Assembly: GCA_037389465.1 (NCBI GenBank)
Contig: JAZARR010000193.1
Span: 1,674,001 to 1,738,000 of the forward strand
Length of the DNA stretch: 64,000 bases
Reading direction: 5' to 3'
Source of the DNA: Baylisascaris procyonis
Taxonomy: Eukaryota; Nematoda; Chromadorea; Rhabditida; Ascarididae
The notes beneath the pieces are model-generated. The model was not told where the DNA came from. It did not search any database and was given only the letters and a program-made list of their open reading frames with translations. Positions 1 through 23,156 of the stretch are shown one piece after another (position 1 is the first letter of the stretch; each line of letters starts with the position of its first letter). Position numbers and translations under genes: made by a program.

Positions 1-863
1 ATACTAAGTTACTGAGTAAAATATTTTAGCTTCATTGAAGCGAAACATCTGTTCCGATTTTTATTTGCGTGTACCATAGTTAATTTTCAAAAAAGTTATA
101 AAATTATAGATAGATAAAAAAATTTTTCGTTGATTTTTCATCGTTCGTGAAAAAAATTTCGTTACTCAGCCTTGTTATACGTAATATTTGTTATAGATTT
201 ATTTACCTACTTATTCTAATGTTTTCAATTTTATTCGATTCGTACTCAAATAACTGAATACGATTTCTGGCGTTTTGTGAGTAATAAAGGTGGTGGAAAA
301 TTTATTTCTATGAGTGGCCCCAAGATTTTCGTAAATTTAAAATCCGGTGAATATAGGCGGAGATTTGGTGGTATTGGAGATGATAGGTAATGATGGTGGC
401 CAAAAGTATAGGAAATTTTTTATGAAATAAGTTGAATCATTTGAAAAATGTTGTCTGATGTCTGAATGTCTGGTGGGCAAGAATGTCTGACCGACAAAAA
501 AAAGATGCGTTATTATTATTTTCTCTGATGACAGTTTATGTTATTTTATTTTATTTGTGTGTTATTGTTCATTTGGGTGTGGTTTTATTTATTGATTTAT
601 TGTTTTCATTTATTTATATTGTTATTTAAATCGTTAATAATGTTTTTTTTTCTGTATGTGAATTCATTAGGAATAGTGGGAAGATGAATCAGGTATGCCC
701 GAAACGATAGCCATAAGTACTAGTGGGGAGAGGAAATCCTGATTTTTAAAGGGGATTATTTCTGGGCTCTCATTTAGCGATCAGATATGAAGGGAATTTC
801 TCTTTGAATTTTTAATTAATGACTTATTTGATTGAGTTTATAATTGAGAATCTTAGGTACATG

Positions 864-866
<3 letters not shown>

Positions 867-933
<67 letters not shown>
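867..933. repeat. TA dinucleotide microsatellite
   Basis: Uninterrupted alternating TA of about 67 bp. It is one of several such tracts in the window and lies outside recognised genes. Confidence 0.98.
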
Positions 934-938
<5 letters not shown>

Positions 939-1923
939 AGCTTTTCTCTCCACGATATTCCTCTAGAGACAGATGGTACTTCGACTCATTTGTAGGGTTT
1001 TATATAGAACGACGATTGTATGAACTTTTTATGCGTAGTTTTAACAAGGTATTGAATAATGTTTTCGATATATTTATATCATTACGAAATGGAGTTTAAT
1101 TCTCGAAGTTATTCGTCTTACATGATGAAAAGGTTCACGGGCAATGGGTTGGTAGCTAATCTTAAGCTATGCCATCGAGATCGTTTTAAAGAAATTCCCA
1201 GGAGTAGATTATTTAAGATTGGTACCAACCTAATTTAATTTATTTTATTTTGTGGCTGTTATTGCCTTTACCATATCGATGTATTCGTCTATAAGAACCT
1301 CTAGTTGCTGGCGTTTTGAAATTTTTAATTCAATCAACATTGTTGATGAAATTAAATGTTTTCCTTATGTTACTGATGTTTCTATAGAATTAAAGCGACT
1401 ATCGCAAGTTTATCGCTTTACAAAATTTTTGGAAAAAGTATCATATTTTTGTGACGAGCAAATTGTGGCCTTAGGTGGTGCTACGATGGTGTAGTATGAC
1501 TTTAAACCTCAGGTTAAGCTTTAACATCCATTTTCATGTTAGATGCTTTTAAGTGATGTGGAATCTGCATATGCTGATTTTATTCTCGTAAAGCAGTTGA
1601 ATGTGGTGTTGATGAGAATATCGGGAAATGTGCGCAAATTTAAAGCAAATGTTGCGTCTCCGGCCGGTCGGTATTAGTGTTGTCGCAGATCTGTAGCAGT
1701 TTTGTCCTGAAAAATTTGGAGAGTTAGAGGAGGGGGATTTCTGTGGCGAAATCATCTTTTCTTTAGCTAGTTTTTTAAGCAGCGTGCCAGCTGGCTTGCA
1801 CATGTACCTTTTTTTTAGAATGTTAGTACCACTGGTGGTGGGCTAGGCTTCAAAAGCTCCAAGAGTGCCAGGCTAGATGGCGCATTTTTTCACTTATTTC
1901 AGCATGTGTTCGGCTTTTGCATG

Positions 1924-2025
<102 letters not shown>

Positions 2026-2064
2026 CACTGTTGTACTCAAACTCAAAGATTTTCCTATTGAAGG

Positions 2065-5000
2065 ATGTCCTCACGTACTTATCGACTATGGCAACCATCG
2101 AATCCTCAGTTACGTATATTCTTGCCCGATTTTTGGATGAAAATTATTGAGTCACCGAACTATGGCCGAAGACGATTACCAAAAAATTGCGTGAAATTCG
2201 AAGTGGATAAGAGGTTGGTGATTCTTTTATAATCGATTTCCTTATCGTAAGCTAACGGAGGATTAAGGTCATTGAATGGGCTTTCTTTGACAGAAAGAAA
2301 TTTCGAAGGTGGCTCAAGAAATATAATAGACGCTAAGGAGAGGGGAAGCATACTACCCGGCGGCATGTTCGACAAAAGGACAATTCAATGAGTGGTTACA
2401 AGGAGGGGCAGGGAGGAGGATTCCTATATAAAGTTGCCTGGCGAATAAAGAATTATTGCCAGCTAGGTAGGGGGATTTCAGAGATCGATCTAAAGGGAAG
2501 GCTAATCGATGAATGGCTGGTGAGTGGGAAGAATAATTCCACAAAAAAAGTGGAGGAATGGTTGCTAGAGGGAAGAGAATTACTCCCTGAAAAAAAGAGA
2601 AATGATTATACGTGAAGGAATCATACTTTGGGAGTCCCTTTTCAAATACTTCATATTATTGGCGAAGGATCCATGTTTGCGCAGGCAGAATGATATTGAT
2701 ATGGATTATCGAAGTTCATTTCTGTGGAAATTTTGTGTTTTACAGGATGTCGAGGCATGATGTTCGCGAATATTTGGAGAAAATATATGGTCTTCCAGTT
2801 AGAGATGTCCGGATTCAGGTAAATTATATTCTTGTTACTAAGTTTTTTTACGAGAAATTAATGGTTTTTTGGGACTGGGTAAATAATTTGAATTTCATTG
2901 CCAGAGGTCAAATTATTCAAGAATTCAGAAAGAAATCACAATCAAATTGATTTGGCATATGAAGGATGTTTTTTTGGTCGTTCGAATAAAACTTTTTATG
3001 AGGCAAGCGTGCAGATGCTCGAAGATTCACGTGAACTTCACGCGTTTTTTGATTTTTTTTTCGTAATTTCAACGTCAGATGGGATTGTGCTTCCATATAA
3101 GCTAGTATGACATTTTCCGTTATAATTCTTTAAGTTCAATTGTTTGAAATTTTCAAATCACGGGTTCGAATACTCTCACCAGCTATGAATATTTATTAAT
3201 TGTAATATTTAAGCATCTTTTCAATTCAGTGATATTTTTAGGTCGTTCAAGGCGAAATAACATGGCAAACACCACTTGATGTTAAAAATCGAAAAGCATT
3301 ATGGAAAGAAGAGGACAAGAAACTTGCTTATGTATTCTTGGTTAGCACTTTTGTTATTAAAATTATTGTTTTTTATTTTAATTAAAAATATTTTTGAATG
3401 ACTAGAAGAGTGGGAAGAAAAATGAAATGTCATAATCGAGAATAGAAATGCAAATAGGGAAGGGGGCAGAGGATGAAGCTTTATAGATGATTTTATTTTT
3501 AATATCACGATATTTTAGATTACGGAAATTTTAATGGTGTTTTTTCAACTTGAGACATATTTTCTATTCTCTTTTCTAAATATGATTTTGCAATGGCATT
3601 TATATGTTAGTAATTGGCATTATATGTAGATGTGAATGTTTATCGATTGTGGTTTAATCGCTCGCATAGGTAAAGCTTTCCACAATTTTATCGCTCGTGA
3701 ATCTAATCGCCTAATTGAAGCTATTTTACAAAACGATAAAGTTTGATTTAATTTTTTTTAGTGGGAAAGTTGGTCTAATTAATTAAAAAAAGTAATTAAG
3801 TTTGGTTTTTTTCTTTAAGATTTCTCATGGGACGTTGAACATATAAATGAATGGATAAATAAATAAACAAATAAATAAAAAGCACAAGAATTAACGCTTT
3901 CTGACAAAGCTTTTGACGGATATGAGGATTATAAGTTCGTAGAGCTAAGAAATACCAATTAAAATCCGTAGAGCTAAGAAAAATAGCAATGCTTTTTTAA
4001 AGTAGAAATTAACGCATGAATGAAAGGTTGATAAGTCTGTCGATAAATCACTATGCCGTCAACTGTCGGCGAAAAAAGCGCAAAAATTGGCGACAGTTGC
4101 CGTGCCTGGTAGTATCTTCCCCCGAGGGCATTTATTTGTTTTGAGGTTTCAAGTACATCTGCAATTCTTTTTTTTTTTTTAATTAACGCTTCGACGCTTT
4201 TTGCAGTCGAAATCCAATCCATTTCTTTATCTCTTCAATAGTTAATCTTTAGCTTACGTAAGATAAATTTGCTTGACATTTTCCATATTTGTAATTTTTT
4301 ATAATGCAATCAACTTGCAATGCGGAAATTTTTTTTTAAATGTGAAAATTTTAAATTATGGAATTGTGCCAAGTATTCTTCAAAAAAAAGAATGCATTGA
4401 AAATAAGAATCAAAAATGGCTCGAATGGAATGGGCAAATGAGTATTTAAATGGCATATATTTCATTTGCTGTTCACGAAGGTATTTTTATACTTTAAACA
4501 TTTTCGTTGTGAAATAATTAAGAATTTTTTCGAGGGAGCAGTAAAATTAACTGATGGTAATCGTTGATGAAACATTACTTCTGAAGCGGAAGTGTTTCCT
4601 GAGATTATGTTGTTTTAAGTTTACTATTTATATATTTTAGGGTCTCCTATTTTTTTATATGTATTAAAAGAAAATATTTCGTGAATGCTGTATCTTAAAT
4701 CAGAGAGTCATCTTTGTTTTTGTAGATGTTTTATAGGAGGCTTAGCATTTTAAATCATTTCCTTTTGTCTGAAGTGGTGGACTCTGTTTAAATTTTATTC
4801 TTGTATCATTCATCCAATTTTCATATAGCTTAAGGGTTTTTATAAATGCGCTTTCTCTTATACTGATCTCTCGAAGGGAAGTATTTTGAGATATCAGATC
4901 GCTAATATTCGATCGACGCAAATAAATAGTCGGTGAGAAGACATTAGCTTTTGATTTGGCGGATGATTTTGAGCTCGATGATAAGACTGAATTATGGAAG

Positions 5001-5396
5001 AGGTTTCTATAAGAGCTATTGGAGGTCTTAAATTCCAAGAGGAAGAAAGAAGCCTTTTTTTATTTTGTTTAATTTCTTTTGTTTCGTTAAAAATTCTTGG
5101 AGGTTTCAAATCCTAAGAAGAAGGAGGAAGCTTCTTTTTTGGCCATTGGAAAAAAAAATTTGGCCATTTTTTGGCCAAATTTGTTTTGCTGGGTGGAATT
5201 TTAAAAAACCCTAAAAATAAACTATGAGCGAAATTTGCAGAAGAAGGGAATGGAGTTCGAATTTCCGAATATATTTGGCGTTGATGAAGAGATGAAGGAA
5301 TTGGAGAAGGTGAAGACCGAACAACAAAAGGATTTAACTAATTCACGATTTGCTAATCGTGATAGACATGAGATTGGTAATTGGTATGGTATATAG
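2065..5396 (+). CDS. mrpl-23: Mitochondrial large-subunit ribosomal protein L23
   Basis: Nuclear gene for mitochondrial ribosomal protein uL23m, which belongs to the large subunit and in the family sits near the peptide exit tunnel. Coding exons are 2065-2213, 2746-2818, 3242-3340 and 5241-5396, giving 158 aa, with phase kept across three GT..AG introns (532, 423 and 1900 bp). The N-terminal exon reads [15 protein letters not shown] and contains LPDFWMK and NCVKFEVD. Exon 2 opens [20 protein letters not shown], exon 3 holds GEITW and [10 protein letters not shown], and exon 4 has [10 protein letters not shown] and a charged tail ending NWYGI. These blocks follow the worm and animal mitochondrial L23 order from my knowledge of the family, and the length is normal. 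The ATG at 2065 is chosen because the conserved N-terminus begins there. The kinase downstream is convergent. Confidence 0.95.
5156..5182. repeat. Short perfect hairpin in the last mrpl-23 intron
   Basis: Arms AAATTTGGCCA and TGGCCAAATTT (11 bp) surround a five-base T loop, ending 58 bp before the last exon. Just upstream, a stretch of about 40 bp at 5022-5061 is imperfectly repeated at 5099-5140 (a GGAGGT, AAAT, AAGA-rich unit). Confidence 0.7.
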
Positions 5397-6401
5397 GCAT
5401 AGATGAGGTTGTTGAGGTCTTTGTGAATTCCTTTACGAATCAGCATATTTTAATTGTTTATCACCCTTTTATTATCAAGGTACTAGATAATATTTGCCGT
5501 AATTCTTTGATTTTACTTGTTAATATTGAACTGTGTTGACATTTATTAAAGCAAGTCGCTAGAAATAGAAAGCATATATAAGTTTTTCGGTGATAAGATC
5601 ATTTTTTGGGTGCTCATAAAGGCGATCCAACTACGAGAGTCGTAAGGTTATCAGTGATATACGGATAAAGATTTAATATCCACGCTCAAGTTCATTGATA
5701 GTTCTATTGTTAAAAGATATGAATTTTTTGTTTTTATAATAAATGCGAGTGCAAATATTATCGGTACTGACATGGTGGCATTTCAACTTACTTTAATAGA
5801 TTGTAGCGGCTACCGGTTTTCAGTAGCATCCGATTCTTTTATTGATTAGTGGAATCTGATGCTGTAATATTCGAAAATCGTTTTTTTTTTTAAATCATTC
5901 TTCGGCAGTGGAATTTTACATTGCTTTTTATTATTATTTTGCGTTTTAGTCGTATGCGGCCATCGCGCTACCGTTATCTCTACTGATACAGTTATTCATG
6001 AATTCAGGGTTACTATCGTTTTTCTTTTGGATAGTGAGGGGAATAGGTGAGTGGGAAGAATAAATTACATAATGTTTGGCATTTCTCTTATTTTTATCTT
6101 TGATAATATTATAAACGCTATTCGAGATTGAAGAAATTTGAGAAACTACTAATATTGTTGTAATATGTGTTTACTCGATTTATTGTAATGCGCGTGAAAA
6201 TCTGATTCTATTGTTGACATAATTTCGCAAATCAGTAGACGGCGGAGTTTCGTACAGACACACACAAGAATACATATATCTACACACTTATGTGATAGGT
6301 AGGCAACATATACACATATGTATATATATGTACAGATACAGTGTGCATAAATGTACATATATGCATCCATGTGTATCATATATATATATATATATGATAT
6401 A

Positions 6402-6449
<48 letters not shown>

Positions 6450-6633
6450 GCTTTAGGAGTAGTAAACATCTAGCTTTAAAAACGTTTAGCAGTACACGAA
6501 CATCCACATGTTATTTGTTTGCATAAATGTGAACACAATGTGATGAGTATATAATTTAAAAAAAAACGAGTGCGAAGCAGGAGTGGAATAGATATACACA
6601 CACATAACGCACACATTGCGCATACACAATATA
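5397..6633. other. Tail-to-tail spacer between mrpl-23 and the kinase gene
   Basis: About 1.2 kb separating two convergent genes, so it should hold both 3' UTRs. An AATAAA lies near 5738, about 340 bp past the L23 stop. On the kinase side I see no clear AATAAA close to the stop. No coding potential is convincing. The right part is a run of imperfect CA and TA repeats. Confidence 0.6.
6378..6443. repeat. Imperfect TA microsatellite
   Basis: Alternating TA broken by GATATATGATA units, about 66 bp, in the spacer downstream of the kinase stop codon. CA-rich steps flank it on both sides. Confidence 0.95.
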
Positions 6634-18244
<11,611 letters not shown>

Positions 18245-20297
18245 CGTTGAGAATTACAATTCACCGATATGATAGCGTAAAAATATCGCTTATAAAGCTA
18301 TCGGCGAATATACCTCCTTTAAAACCACTCCGACTGTCGCGCTATAAAATTCAACCATCTATAGAATAATAAATGAAATTATTTAACAATGATAGTATAA
18401 AATTCGTACAACGATGAGTCAACGATACGAAAAGAAGTTACCTTTTGAATTGGCAAATATTCAAGGTTATACGAAATGAGTTTCAATTCTTAAAAATTCA
18501 TGTGATTTTAGGTTTCGATGAATAATATTAGTATTTTTATTCAAAATAGCACATTTCACTACTCAAAGAATAAAAATTTGACTGATTAAGCTGGCAGATA
18601 ATGCCGGATTTTAATTCTCCTTTCATATAATCACCAAAAATCAATCCAGAATTCAATTGGATCTCACAAAATATTTCGCAAGTAATCAACCACTGCACAA
18701 CAATGAATACAATTGTTAGAGTTTTCATGCACGATGCTAGATGGATTTATCATTGCTACTATGACCTAAGTCTGTCACTAAATCTGTAGGCATAAAGCAC
18801 GATCTATCTAAGTGCACAATAAATACGTAGCTAGGTGGAGCTGAGGTTGAATTTACAGAGAAAATTGAGAATCGAAGTCGGACTAGTTGGAATCGCTCGA
18901 GCTTCAACGCTAAGGTTTTTGAGGCGAAAGAATCAATCCCACTATAAACGTTTATAAAATGCGTATATAATGTAACCGGCAATCGCAATGGATAGAGAAA
19001 CATATATGATATCATGGTAGACAAGTTTCCAGATTATCGGCCACTCTCCCCTCTTACAGTGATCAATCGTCGAAACAAAACTGCATTAAATATAATACAA
19101 AAGAAATTACTTCCAATACATAACAACATTATTTTATATGATTGTTATACTGCATTTTATTAGTAATTACGACAAAACAAAGATATTACTAATAAGCATT
19201 ACTTGTTTAGTCATCTTACTTAATTTCTGAAATTATTTGTATTTAAAACGTCCAAAAATATTTCAGTATGGTATTTCCTGGTCCTTAAATCCGACTATAT
19301 TGCGCACGCTAAGATTATAGAGCTTAGAAATTTAGAAGGGTAATGCTTCATTTGGTATTATGCTATAAAACTATCAACGGATTTTCTGATATATCCTTTG
19401 ATAGCCTCTTTACTTTCACTCTTCATCGCAGTTGCCGTGGATATCGTTTTCAGTTGACACGCTAGGCATACTCACTGAATGAGGTTCCGCACAGCTTCCC
19501 ATATAGATTGATGGGGATTTGGGGTGGCTTTCCAGAAAATGTTGTAGAGGCTGGCAATGGTTTAATGAAAATTTGTCAGGCAGTGGCAGATTTTAGATGA
19601 CGGATATCATGGATATATTGCGGGTATATTTTGAAGTGCTGCTTCATGATATATTCGCTTCTTTTTTTATTCCACTGCTTCATTGCAGTCTTTTTTGTTC
19701 TTCTTTGAATGAAGATTCCTTGCTAAAAAATTCGCATCTCAGAAAAAAAAAATAAATAAAATGAATCTTGCTGTTTTTTCTCGTATTTATAAAAGTGGAA
19801 ATTTTTACTAAAAAAGTTCGCATCACTTTTTTTTCAAATTCTGGATAGTTGCCAACCCAAAGGTGAATATTTTTCTAGAAAAGAGGCTGCGAAAACGTCA
19901 ATGAAATCCTTAGTATTGTCGAACGCTTACGTTGCTAAACATTAGACACATGATTGAAGCCAACGCAAACTTCTAAGCAAATGTCATTTCGATAGTCGAC
20001 AGGAACCAGTTTGAGATCAAAAGGTCATAAAAAGGTCAAAAAAAAAGATCAAGATAACTAATAAAAAATTACGATCAAGACTCGTTTATCGTTGAGATTA
20101 GAAAAGATAAAACTTGTTCTTACACAAACCCGTTGCTGGTTATTCGAATAAGCAGCACTACTTATTTCTGCAATGTTTTTGCAACGCTCTTGCAATACTT
20201 GCAATGCAAAAATATCATCAGAGATTATGTTACAATAATAAAAATCTTCTAAATAATAATAATATTCATTTAAGAGTACAAGGAATTACATTGAATA
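18245..20297. other. Region 5' of the kinase with exon-like fragments
   Basis: About 2 kb that must include the kinase promoter. Two fragments stand out on the minus strand. The first is a 63-codon frame at 18537-18728, listed separately. The second is a locally GC-richer stretch at 19471-19560 that ends in a consensus donor (CA|GTGAGT) and is open in two frames, one reading NPHQSIWEAVRNLI. I could not join them to the kinase or to each other. Confidence 0.4.
18537..18728 (-). CDS. Hypothetical 63-codon frame with a signal-peptide-like start
   Basis: It starts at an ATG (MKTLTIVFIVVQWLITC), which would make a plausible secretion signal. Then come EIQLNSGLIFGD and a short cysteine-containing tail. 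The phrase NSGLI.G recalls the N-terminal strand of type-B carboxylesterases, and a real carboxylesterase lies 14 kb away, so it might be the remnant of a duplicated first exon. The similarity is too short to prove this, and no downstream exon follows on this strand before the kinase. It may be chance. Confidence 0.2.
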   Translation of the reverse strand: MKTLTIVFIVVQWLITCEIFCEIQLNSGLIFGDYMKGELKSGIICQLNQSNFYSLSSEMCYFE

Positions 20298-21745
20298 ATG
20301 AGTCTTAAAACCTACGAAGATAAACAATTCAACGTGAGTTGATTGGTGGAAAAATTTTCTAAGGTTAGTTAAATAAATTAAGTCATCAAATCTGAGAAAA
20401 ATTTCTTTATCTTATTTCGAAAGAAATTTTTCTACCAAGTATGGAAAAAAATTTTTACGAAAAAGATTGTATTTTGTGACCGATGAAGCAGATCAGATAC
20501 GATTGCAGCAGCTCTATGGCCGCAAACAAAGTCCGAACGAAAACAGGAATGTGGATCGACATGTGAAATGTCCACGAAATGTACACAGTGAGCTCGGCAT
20601 CGTTCCATTTTTCCCATCAATCGACATACGTTTTAGTATAATAATAATAAATTATACGCAACAATCGCATCTTCAAAACATAAATAAAAAATCGCATATT
20701 TGAATAATAGTTTAAAATTTTTCAATTTAAAATAAATTTAGCTAAAGGTAATAAATAAGCTTGAAAAATTTTAATCAGCAATAGATATAAATTAACAATA
20801 ACAAAAAAAATGAAACTCTAATAGCAAAAATTAAAAAAAAAAACACATAAAATAGATAAATAAAATCTTCAAAAATGATCGCAAAATTAACCACTAAAAA
20901 TCTATTGGGTTAAGTTCTCTTGTTAGAAGTTAAACTCTCTATGTCGTTTAGGAGGCATTAAAGATTGGGATGGAATTGAAGTAAGATAAAATAAGAAATA
21001 GGCTCTCATCATGACATCATTAAAACTTGAGGATGGTTCAGTATTTACAAGAGATGTATTGATGAAATGGCTAGCAATAGAATCTAAAAATATAAAAACC
21101 TCTTAGTTGTGAAATATTCAACTTCTAAGAGTACTAATTTTTTTTATTAATGCTCACTAATATTCATACTAAGAATTTATCGTAGTAGAATATAGAGCTA
21201 ATCGATTATTGAAAAAAAACAGTCGAAATATCGATTAGAAATGAATTATTACTAAAGGAAATATAATAAGCTTTGAGAAATTAATATTACATAATTATTA
21301 CTAATTAGTAAAAAATTAATGTGCCAGTTGCAAATAAATATATAATCGCATTATTTGTTTATATACATACATTACTTTGTAATTAATAAGTGACAGCCCT
21401 CGGGTAACTCTCTCTGGGTAGGGCCTGTTTTATTGACAGCCTTTGTTGAGCATGCGGCCAGGTTGTTTGATAACGTGCAAGAACAGATCAACAATGTTGC
21501 ACACAATAGAAATTACAATGCAAAGCGTATATTAGTCACACTTAAAGTAAGTTCAACTGATGGAACACACAATGGATGACAAAAAAAAACTTGGGGGAAA
21601 TGGCATGCGAATTGAAGAAAGAGTTTGGTCTTTTTTGCAGCTGTCTATTGTTTCCACGGAGTTGGAAGCTTTTGCTCACTACTCCATAAAGCAATTTCTT
21701 CAATTGCTATTTGAAAGTGTTCACTTAGAGAAAAAAATCTTTTAA
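20298..21745 (+). CDS. Unrecognised multi-exon gene, partly resolved
   Basis: Exon-like blocks keep phase on the plus strand. 20298-20333 starts with ATG (MSLKTYEDKQFN) and ends at GTGAGT. 20509-20587 opens QLYGRKQSP after TTGCAG and ends at GTGAGC. 20952-20980 reads GIKDWDGIE after TTTAG, ending at GTAAGA. 21397-21546 reads LWVGPVLLTAFVEHAARL and continues to a GTAAGT donor. 21641-21745 opens LSIVSTELEAFAH after TTTTTTGCAG and ends in TAA, followed by AATAAA at 21751. The last two exons fit well together and make a largely helical 84-residue C-terminus. The link between 20980 and 21397 is unresolved, so the first three blocks could belong to another gene. The sequence is more GC-rich than its surroundings. 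I do not recognise the family. Confidence 0.45.
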
Positions 21746-22835
21746 TAAGTAATAAATTTATTTCAATTAATTATTTATATTAAGGGCTAATAAATATAAC
21801 ATTCAAAAATATGATAATAATTCATAGGCAAATATTTTCATAAGTCTTCGGTAACCATCTACTTGTAGAATAAACTATTGTCGAAGCGATTGGGTTGCTT
21901 ATTTTGTTACGTTCGCATACTCATTAAAAGAGCTAATTTGCATATATGTCACCGTCCACTTAGCTAGCTGTTCGATCACGTCAACCAAATTTACATATTT
22001 GAACATTTGAAGCAGGTCATTGTTAGCATCTTTTCTTGTTGACGGAGAAAAAACTGAATATTGATTTTTTTGAAATTTTGGAACTTTAAGTCCAAAATTT
22101 GAAAGAATTTGATTCACTAATGCACTCAATTTTTTAAAAATTCATTTTTCTTTATAATAAAAGATTTCCCACTCAATTATCTTATTCAACAAACATTTTC
22201 GATTTTTTTCTATGGTATGAATTTCTAAAACGATTTAAGGATAAGCGGAAATAAAAACTGAATAATTCTTCAAGTGAAAAATTTTCTCAAGATTTATTCA
22301 CAAAAATTTCGATATTTTCAAATAGAAATAAATCAAATAGAAATAATTTTTTATAGAAAATATATTTAAGAAAAATTTCAAATTATTTATTATATTTAAA
22401 AGAATGAATTTTAGTAATCATATGAAAATATTTCGTAAAATGACAATAAAAAAAAACTACGAAAAACTATCAATGAGTAGAAATTACAAAATCAAAATAT
22501 TTAGAAAACGACAGAAGGACGTTTTCTTTTAAAAGCAAAGCAAATCACAACAATGCGTTAAAAGGATCAATTAGAAATCTAATGATGAATCACTATTATG
22601 AATAGAGAGGGGTTTTATTTCAACAATGACGGTAGACATCGTGAAAAAAACGCTGCAACATCTAATACAACGATCAGTTGATAGTGGTATATAAGAATAG
22701 CATCTCTACAATAGAAAATGTGCAGTGTCTAAAGAGTGAACTTCAAAACTGATTCCATGCGCATTGAAAAATTATATTCCAAACTGTAGAAAATCTTTAA
22801 AATGTATTACTATTAAAATGTCAGTTGTGAAACTC
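21746..22835. other. AT-rich spacer with one minus-strand open frame
   Basis: A minus-strand frame of 76 codons at 21899-22129 has protein-like composition (for example DLLQMFKYVNLVDVIEQLAK) but begins with TTG, not ATG, and has no clear splice sites. It may be an exon of a convergent gene or chance. The rest shows no signal. Confidence 0.3.
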
Positions 22836-23156
22836 CGACAGAATTGTTGGCTCCGCTCAGCCGAACCACCCCGCCCAACACTTTCATCGGGACAAAGGTG
22901 ACGGAACAAATCACGGCAGTTATAAGAGGAACGACGGTGAATCGGCTCGTCAGCACCCGACGAGCAGGAGACGAACCTAAGCCCTAACCTTCACGCGACC
23001 GATCTGCAACAAGGAGAGGCCGACCTAAAGACCACAGAAGCCAACTGCACCAGAAAGGCGTTGGGTCAGAGTAGGTGGAAGCGATATGAAGAGACATGTA
23101 TTCCTAATGAATGTTCTTTTAAATGAAATAAATTAAAAAATAAATAAATAAACTAT
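22836..23156 (+). mobile_element. GC-rich retroposon 3' end (non-LTR type), decayed
   Basis: About 320 bp is near 50 percent GC in a surrounding of about 25 percent. One frame is open from about 22952 to a TGA near 23125 and ends SRWKRYEETCIPNECSFK. An A-rich tail with AAATAAAT repeats follows. The last 100 bp recur at 49220-49325 with the same coding-like ending and the same tail. This is the pattern of 5'-truncated copies of a non-LTR retrotransposon or of a SINE that uses its tail. No reverse transcriptase motif is present. Confidence 0.6.

Noticed and set aside
2388..2615. 75-codon plus-strand frame
   Set aside because: It lies inside the first mrpl-23 intron, is purine-rich (few stops by composition) and matches no family. 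The flanking exons are fixed by protein similarity.
2612..2950. 112-codon frame read as one protein
   Set aside because: Only the middle 24 codons (2747-2818) are an L23 exon. The rest is intron read-through.
3155..3180. Possible tRNA gene (GGTTCGAATAC box B)
   Set aside because: No box A, no acceptor or anticodon stem upstream. It is a chance match inside an intron.
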